A stretch of 64,000 nt of DNA from Triglochin maritima (taxonomy: Eukaryota; Streptophyta; Magnoliopsida; Alismatales; Juncaginaceae). The stretch covers positions 21,009,501 to 21,073,500 of the forward strand of contig OY821786.1 in the NCBI GenBank assembly GCA_963682175.1. The letters are read 5' to 3'. Shown in pieces: positions 58,862-64,000 of the stretch. Made by a program: the position numbers and the translations under genes. Every line of letters begins with the position of its first letter. Position 1 is the stretch's first letter. The notes beneath the pieces were generated by a model. It was not told where the DNA came from. It did not search any database and was given only the letters and a program-made list of their open reading frames with translations.

Positions 58862-60368
58862 TGTTGGCTTTTTGGCGTTAATCTATGTTTTGATGATTTA
58901 ATTAACCTAATCTTAATTATAATCTTGTAGAGTAGCACACATGTTGCCTTGCATATATATTGCCTTATGCTAACCTCTACAGGTGATCAAGACTCAAGGA
59001 AGAAAGGAAATCAAGTCAAGACATGTAATCAAGCTCTTTTGAAGACATGTATTTTGTATTTCTTTGAGTCTTTAAGAACTTGTGTATTTTGAGCATACTT
59101 GAGCTAAAATCAACTTAAACACACACTAGGTTCCTTATAGAAGTCACACAAAATTTCACAAAATTTGGACTTCGATAGATCACCCAAACTTAGACCGGAA
59201 AACACTAAACCTGAACCCTAACTGTCTGCCCACATTCGGTCGACCGGATGATCAAGTATTCTGTTTTGTGTTTCCATGTCTAGTTTCGGTCGACCGCACC
59301 TTCTCTTTCGGTCAACCATTTGAACTTAATTTCCCGACCGTTATTTTTGTCGTATATACCCAACGGTCGTATTCGTATTAAACCAAATATACCCCAAATA
59401 CATTTCATGTATCGGTCGACCGAGGACCAAGATCGGTCGACCGTTTGTCCATCTCTTGACAAACCCTTAAGTGCCTGTTGAAAATCGGTCGATCGCTAGA
59501 CCTGTTTTTCGGTCGACCGAATATCTAATTGTTTGTCAACCCCAAAGTGTCTAGACGAAATCGGTCGACCGAACCCTTTTCTTGTGTTCGACCGATGACT
59601 TAAGTGTACCTAAGTCGTAGCGTTGGGCGGTCGACCGTTGCCTAACCGGTCGACCGAACTTAGTTCAAAACTGCCAAACGGTCGACCGTTCATCCCGATC
59701 CGGTCGACCGAATTCATCCCGATCCGGTCGACCGAATTCATCCAGAATTGGGTCCTGCAGTTTCTGTTTTGTGTAATCACATATCAACTCATACCCAATC
59801 AATCCCAACGACTCTATTATCTCTAATGCCTATATAAGGAGTTGTAAAACACATTTTAATACAACTCTCCCACTACAAACTTGTCTCCAACCTTAGAGAG
59901 AATCCCAAACACTCAAAGCCTCAAATCTCCACACTTAGTGATCAATTCTTTATTTCTACTCAAGTGTGCTCAAGTTTAGAGAGTGTTGTTCCACTCAACC
60001 TTTGTTCAAGAAGCAAGGACTTTGGTGAAAGCCCGAAGTGTTCCTCTCGGATTGTGAGAGAAGAAAGTCAAGCTCGTGAGGTTGTTCGCGGAGTTTGTTT
60101 TGTAAAAGGCGTTCTCTCCCAGCCCGGAACGAGAAGTGGTTAGTGAAGTCGTGAGCGGAGCTCGGTGATCCGAGCGGAGCTTGCAAGAGAGGACTAGGAC
60201 CCGGGTGGGGTGCCGAACCTCTATAAAAATCCCCCGTCGCATTGTGGTTTGCATATTCTTTCTCTTTCTTTACTTGTTTGTTTATTCCGCTGCGCATTTG
60301 ATTGCTTAATCAAGTAGAGAATTAGGATTAGCCTTAATTGTGGACCCATAGACCCACACGATCCAACA
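58862..60368 (+). mobile_element. Solo LTR (TGTTGG family) nested in the previous one, 1507 bp
   Basis: It begins TGTTGGCTTTTTGGCG and ends CACACGATCCAACA. TAACT duplications flank it (58857-58861 and 60369-60373). It has the same length as its reverse relative at 32829-34335, a 'tataaggag' box near 59833 and the 'gaggactaggacccggg' block near 60190. Confidence 0.92.
59236..59735. repeat. Cluster of CGGTCGACCG palindromes
   Basis: About 14 copies in 500 bp. Close pairs lie near 59412/59433 and 59628/59647, and a run near 59678, 59700 and 59725 is spaced 22-25 bp. Confidence 0.8.
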
Positions 60369-61937
60369 TAACTAACTTGAGCTTCTTACATGCATTCACC
60401 ACCAAACTTATTTCTTGTGCACACACACACTCCACCCCTTGGGGGTTTTCATTCCTGAGTTTTTATCTTCCTCATTAGTTGTTTAGCTTAGTTTGTTTAG
60501 TGATTTCATTTCAGCTTTGCTAGTTTACTAGTTTAGATTAGTGTAGTGTAGTGTAATCCATCTTTCTTCCCTTTCTTTCCCACTCGCCTTCGCACAAACC
60601 AAACGTCGATACACCTCCCTGTGGACGACCCGTATTTGCCACCGCTTCAACGCGGCCGTGCACTTGCGGTTTAAATAAAACGATCAATCAAACAATATAG
60701 TAGAATTAATGCATGTCATTCCGCATTTGAAGCTTGTCATATGTTAGAAAGTCACTTTGAAGGTCGATCATCCGTTAAGGAAACTAGAATAGATTCATTT
60801 ATGCAAAAGTATGAAATGTTTGCTATGAAACCGAATGAATCCATTAGCGAGATGCATACTCGCTTTACTCTTATTACTAACTCTTTGAAGAACCTTGGTA
60901 AGGTTGTGGTTGAAGGTGATAGGGTACGAAAGTTTCTTAGGTCCTTCACTTTGGATTAGGAGAAAAAGACTACGGCTATTGAAGAAGCCAAAGATCTCTC
61001 AAAGTTGAAGATGGAGGATCTCATTGGAAGCCTCATGGCGTATGAGATCCAAATGGAAGAAAGAAGAGAGAAGGAGAAGGAACGGGAAGGATATAAACGG
61101 AAAGAAAAACAAATTGCTTTAAAAGCAACCTCGGATTCGGACGCAATCGAAGACGAGAACACCGATGAAGATGTTGCTTTCTTAACCTGCAACTTCAAGA
61201 AGTTCCTCTCCAAGAGAAAATTTGCAAAAGGAAGAGGAGAATCCTCTCGGACATTCACTTGCTATGAGTGCAACAAAACCGGTCACATGAAGAAGGATTG
61301 CCCATTGCTTAGGCCGAGGGATTGTGAACGAAGAGAAGAAAGGAAATATCCTCCTAGAAGAGAAAGGGATGTGAGACCAAGAAGAGATAGAGATGAAAGG
61401 CCACCCCGAAAAGTAAAGGAAGAGAGGCCTAAAAGACGTGAGATTACAAGAGAAGGGATCGTCGCGAAGAGGATGGGAAAAAGGCTCTCAAAACCACTTG
61501 AGATGACTCAAGTTCATCAAAGGACTTCGACTCCGAGTACTCCCAAGAAGAAGAAGCACACATGTGTTTCATGGCTTCTAATGTTGATTCCGACTCGAGC
61601 CCTCCTCCATCACTAAAGACGAATGATCAACGTCACGTGGTGGAGATCGACGACGATGAGGTATCCCTAAACGAAACACCTCCTTATGATGATTTGTTAG
61701 ATGCGTTTCTTGAACTTGCCGAGCGTTATGAAATGATTTGTCATAAAAACAAATTAGCTAGAAAAGTGAATCTAGATCAATCTATCAAATGTGATATTCT
61801 AACCAAAGAAATTGAGACTCTAAATGATGAGATCACAATTCTGAAATCTACAAAAGATAATCATCTAAATGAAGATCTAATTGCCAAGAATATTCAACTC
61901 ACGAAAGACTTAGAGAAATTCACCTTTAGGTAGAAAG

Positions 61938-62600
61938 ATGCTTGCCATGCTTCTTGGAACACAAACTCAATCTCTAACAAAACATGGTCTAGGCTATAAG
62001 GGAGGTAAACAAAAGAAACCCACTTCCTACTTTGTTAAAATGAATAACTCTCTTGTTAAGAAAACCAATTATTCAAATGGTTGGGTACCTAAGACTACTC
62101 AAGTTTGGGTACCAAAAGCTAAACCTCAAGGACCCAAACAAATTTGGGTACCAAAGTCTTCACTTGTTTCTTTGCTTGTAGATAAAAGCAAGGAGAAAGG
62201 GGAAGTGGATTCTCGATAGCGGGTGCTCGAGGCATATGACAGGAGACTCCCAAGTTCTATCAAACTTAAAGCCTAAGAAGGGAGCAACCGTCACATTTGG
62301 AGATAATGCTAAAGGACACATTGTCGGCATCGACAATGTTGGTAATTCTACTACTCCTAACATTGAAAAAGTTTTATTAGTAGATGGGTTAAAACATAGC
62401 TTGCTTAATGTTAGTCAATTAACCGATAAGAATTTTCTAGTTGTATTTGATAAACACACTTGCCATATCATCTCTAAAAATGACATGAAAATTGTTTTTA
62501 ATGGATATAGATCAAATAACATCTACATTGTGCATGTTGATATTCTTAGAATCCTAAGTGTTGAAACATGCTTAGTTGCCTCACATGACGAAGCTTGGTT
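61938..62600 (+). pseudogene. Copia linker and aspartic protease remnant
   Basis: A linker with three repeats of QVWVPKA type (62040-62160), characteristic of SIRE-like elements, leads to the protease: WILDSGCSRHMTGD near 62206-62247, with the active-site Asp-Ser-Gly. FGDNAKGHIVGIDNVGN and LLVDGLKHSLLNVSQL follow. A frame change between the linker and the protease near 62215 and a TGA at 62601 break the polyprotein. The protease would process the Gag-Pol polyprotein. Confidence 0.8.
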
Positions 62601-62601
62601 A

Positions 62602-63650
62602 TGACACAACCGCTTGGGACATATTAGTATGTCACAATTGCACAAATTATCAAAACTTGAATTGGTTAGAGGACTACCAAAAATTGATTTCAAAAAGGAC
62701 AAACTTTGTGATGCATGCCAATTTGGAAAACAATTCAAATCTTCTTTTAAATCTCTAAATGTGGTGTCAACTTAAAAACCCCTCGAGCTTTTACACTTAG
62801 ATCTTTTTTGACCCTCAAGGACCGTAAGTTTAGGAGGGAAAAGATATGCATTTGTGATTGTTGACGACTTTTCGAGATTCACTTGGGTTTTGTTTTTAGC
62901 TAACAAGTATGACGCCTTTGAAAGATTTAAAAGTTTTTGCAAACGTGTTCAAAGAGAAAAAGACTAACATAATCACTATTCATAGTGATCATGGAGGAGA
63001 ATTTGAAAATGAATCCTTTCAAAAGTTTTGTGAAAAATATGGAATTGAGCATAACTTCTCGTTTCCTGGCACTCCTCAACAAAATGGGGTAGTTGAGAGG
63101 AAAAATAGAACTCTTCAAGAAATGGCAAGAAAACTGCTTGTGGAAAAAGGACTTCCAAAATATTTTTGGTGCGAAGCCGTTAATACTTCTTTCTATGTGT
63201 TGAATCGTGTTCTCATTAGACCTATTTTAAATAAAACTCCGTTTGAACTTTGGCATGACCGGACTCCTAAAATCTCATATTTTAAAACTTTTGGCTCAAA
63301 ATGTTTTGTCCTCAATACTAAAGACAACTTGGATAAATTTGATGCAAAATCTGATGAGGCAATCTTTTTAGGGTATTATGATAGGAGTAAAGCATTTAGA
63401 ATCTACAATAAATGAACAAGTTGTGTTGAGGAATCTCTACACGTTAACTTTGATGAGTTAGCTTGTGTAGATAACTCCTCTCTTGATGATGATTGCATGG
63501 ATATAATTAGACATGTATCATCACAAGATGTTCCTATTGAGTCTCATCAAGAGCCTCCAAGTTCTCCACAAGAGGACGTGGAGGATCTTCCTAAGGATTG
63601 GACCTATAGAAAGGATCATCCGAAGGGCTTTGTGATTGGAGATGTTTCTC
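62602..63650 (+). pseudogene. Copia integrase (nearly intact core)
   Basis: The HHCC zinc domain starts HNRLGHISMSQLHKL and includes CDACQFGKQF. The catalytic core follows: LDLF (first Asp, then a stop), VIVDDFSRFTW, TIHSDHGGEFENE (second Asp) and [20 protein letters not shown] (Glu). A frameshift near 62900 splits the core. The stretch 62909-63415 is an open 168-residue frame ending at TGA (63413-63415). Beyond it the same frame continues into the integrase-RT linker. Confidence 0.85.
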
Positions 63651-64000
63651 AAGGTGTGACGACACGATCTAAAGCACATGTAGTTTTTGATTCTTATTCA
63701 TTTATCTCTACATTAGAACCTAAGAAAGTAGAACAAGCATGTAATGACGAATTTTGGCTAATGACTATGCATGAAGAGCTAAATCAAATTGTTCGAAATA
63801 ATGTATGGGAACTTGTTGAAAAACCTTCTAACCAAACCGTTATTGGAACTAAATGGATCTTTCGAAACAAACTTGACGAAGATGGGAATGTAAGTAGAAA
63901 CAAAGCTAGACTCGTTGCTCAAGACTATCGCCAAGAGGAGGGTATAGACTTTGATGAAACTTATGCCCCCGTCGCTCGAATGGAAGTCATTCGCATGTTA
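63651..64000 (+). pseudogene. Copia reverse transcriptase, start (runs off the window)
   Basis: The frame reads [40 protein letters not shown] and [20 protein letters not shown], ending [14 protein letters not shown] at the edge. This is the RVT_2 opening; the wording is closest to the SIRE/Maximus group of copia elements. The catalytic YVDD segment and RNase H lie beyond the window. Confidence 0.85.

Larger units (their letters stand above)
57776..60690 (+). mobile_element. Solo LTR (TGATTGA family) with a nested solo LTR
   Basis: It begins TGATTGACATC and ends GATCAATCA. Perfect AACAA duplications flank it (57771-57775 and 60691-60695). Its left duplication starts directly after the right duplication of the previous solo LTR. 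Without the nested LTR it is about 1.4 kb and matches the reverse copy at 24980-26523. Confidence 0.9.
55507..61930 (+). pseudogene. SIRE-like Ty1/copia gag, split by two solo LTRs
   Basis: It starts MAQQREEFHTGRPPLFDG, followed by NYAYWKKHMTTFI, the copia gag opening. A frameshift near 55675 moves the reading to DDDELVMIQMNAKLMNIIM. Solo LTRs occupy 55747-57765 and 57776-60690. After them the gag continues with MLESHFEGRSS and EMHTRFTLITNSLKNLG. A TAG stop lies at 60957, and then come a Lys/Glu-rich stretch and the zinc knuckle CYECNKTGHMKKDC (61260-61301, spacing C-x2-C-x4-H-x4-C). An Arg-rich segment and another frameshift near 61500 precede an acidic, coiled-coil-like tail ending at 61933. 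Gag forms the virus-like particle and packages RNA; this copy is dead. Confidence 0.85.

Overview
The window is a repeat-dominated piece of a flowering-plant nuclear genome, most likely a eudicot. Genes are split by GT-AG introns, several kinds of LTR retrotransposon are nested in one another, and there are MULE and MITE DNA transposons, plant mobile domain (PMD) genes, and a plant-type tRNA 2'-phosphotransferase. Only two ordinary host genes are evident. One is the last four exons of an unidentified gene (1-767). The other is a complete eight-exon tRNA 2'-phosphotransferase gene (35409-47422). I could not identify the species.

1-24.2 kb. After the partial gene come a small MITE (1829-2227) and a Ty1/copia gag scrap. 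Next is a decayed Ty3/gypsy element (LTRs 2956-5041 and 12378-14448). A solo LTR sits in its reverse transcriptase (7150-11037), and that solo LTR carries a second one (8201-9972). Beyond it lie a copia integrase remnant, a PMD pseudogene split by a solo LTR (16270-17792), a copia RT remnant on the minus strand, and a truncated Athila-like gypsy element on the minus strand (gag, tRNA-Asp-type primer site, LTR 23060-24230).

24.2-35.4 kb. A solo LTR (24980-26523) lies in unidentified sequence. It is followed by a tandem array of a roughly 390-bp unit (about 27585-34885), broken by a truncated LTR, a low-complexity block, a 251-bp hAT-like MITE and a reverse-oriented solo LTR (32829-34335).

35.4-47.4 kb. 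The tRNA 2'-phosphotransferase gene has a 9.1-kb second intron that holds an 8893-bp MULE (36584-45476), bounded by a perfect 9-bp duplication TTCTTAAAA. The MULE encodes a three-exon FAR1/FHY3-type transposase (minus strand) and a three-exon PMD/DUF1985-like protein with a C-terminal Ulp1 (C48) protease domain (plus strand). Its introns and spacers hold arrays with one shared 22-bp period and a TCCGGA core, while the spacer sequence changes from array to array. I consider this the most interesting system in the window.

47.4-64 kb. After a solo LTR (about 49155-50488) and two abutting reverse LTRs (50724-53400), a SIRE-like Ty1/copia element begins at 53677 and runs off the right edge. Its gag is interrupted by two different solo LTRs inserted five bases apart, and the second of these carries a third solo LTR. 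Several otherwise different LTR families share clusters of the perfect palindrome CGGTCGACCG, often in pairs about 19-22 bp apart.
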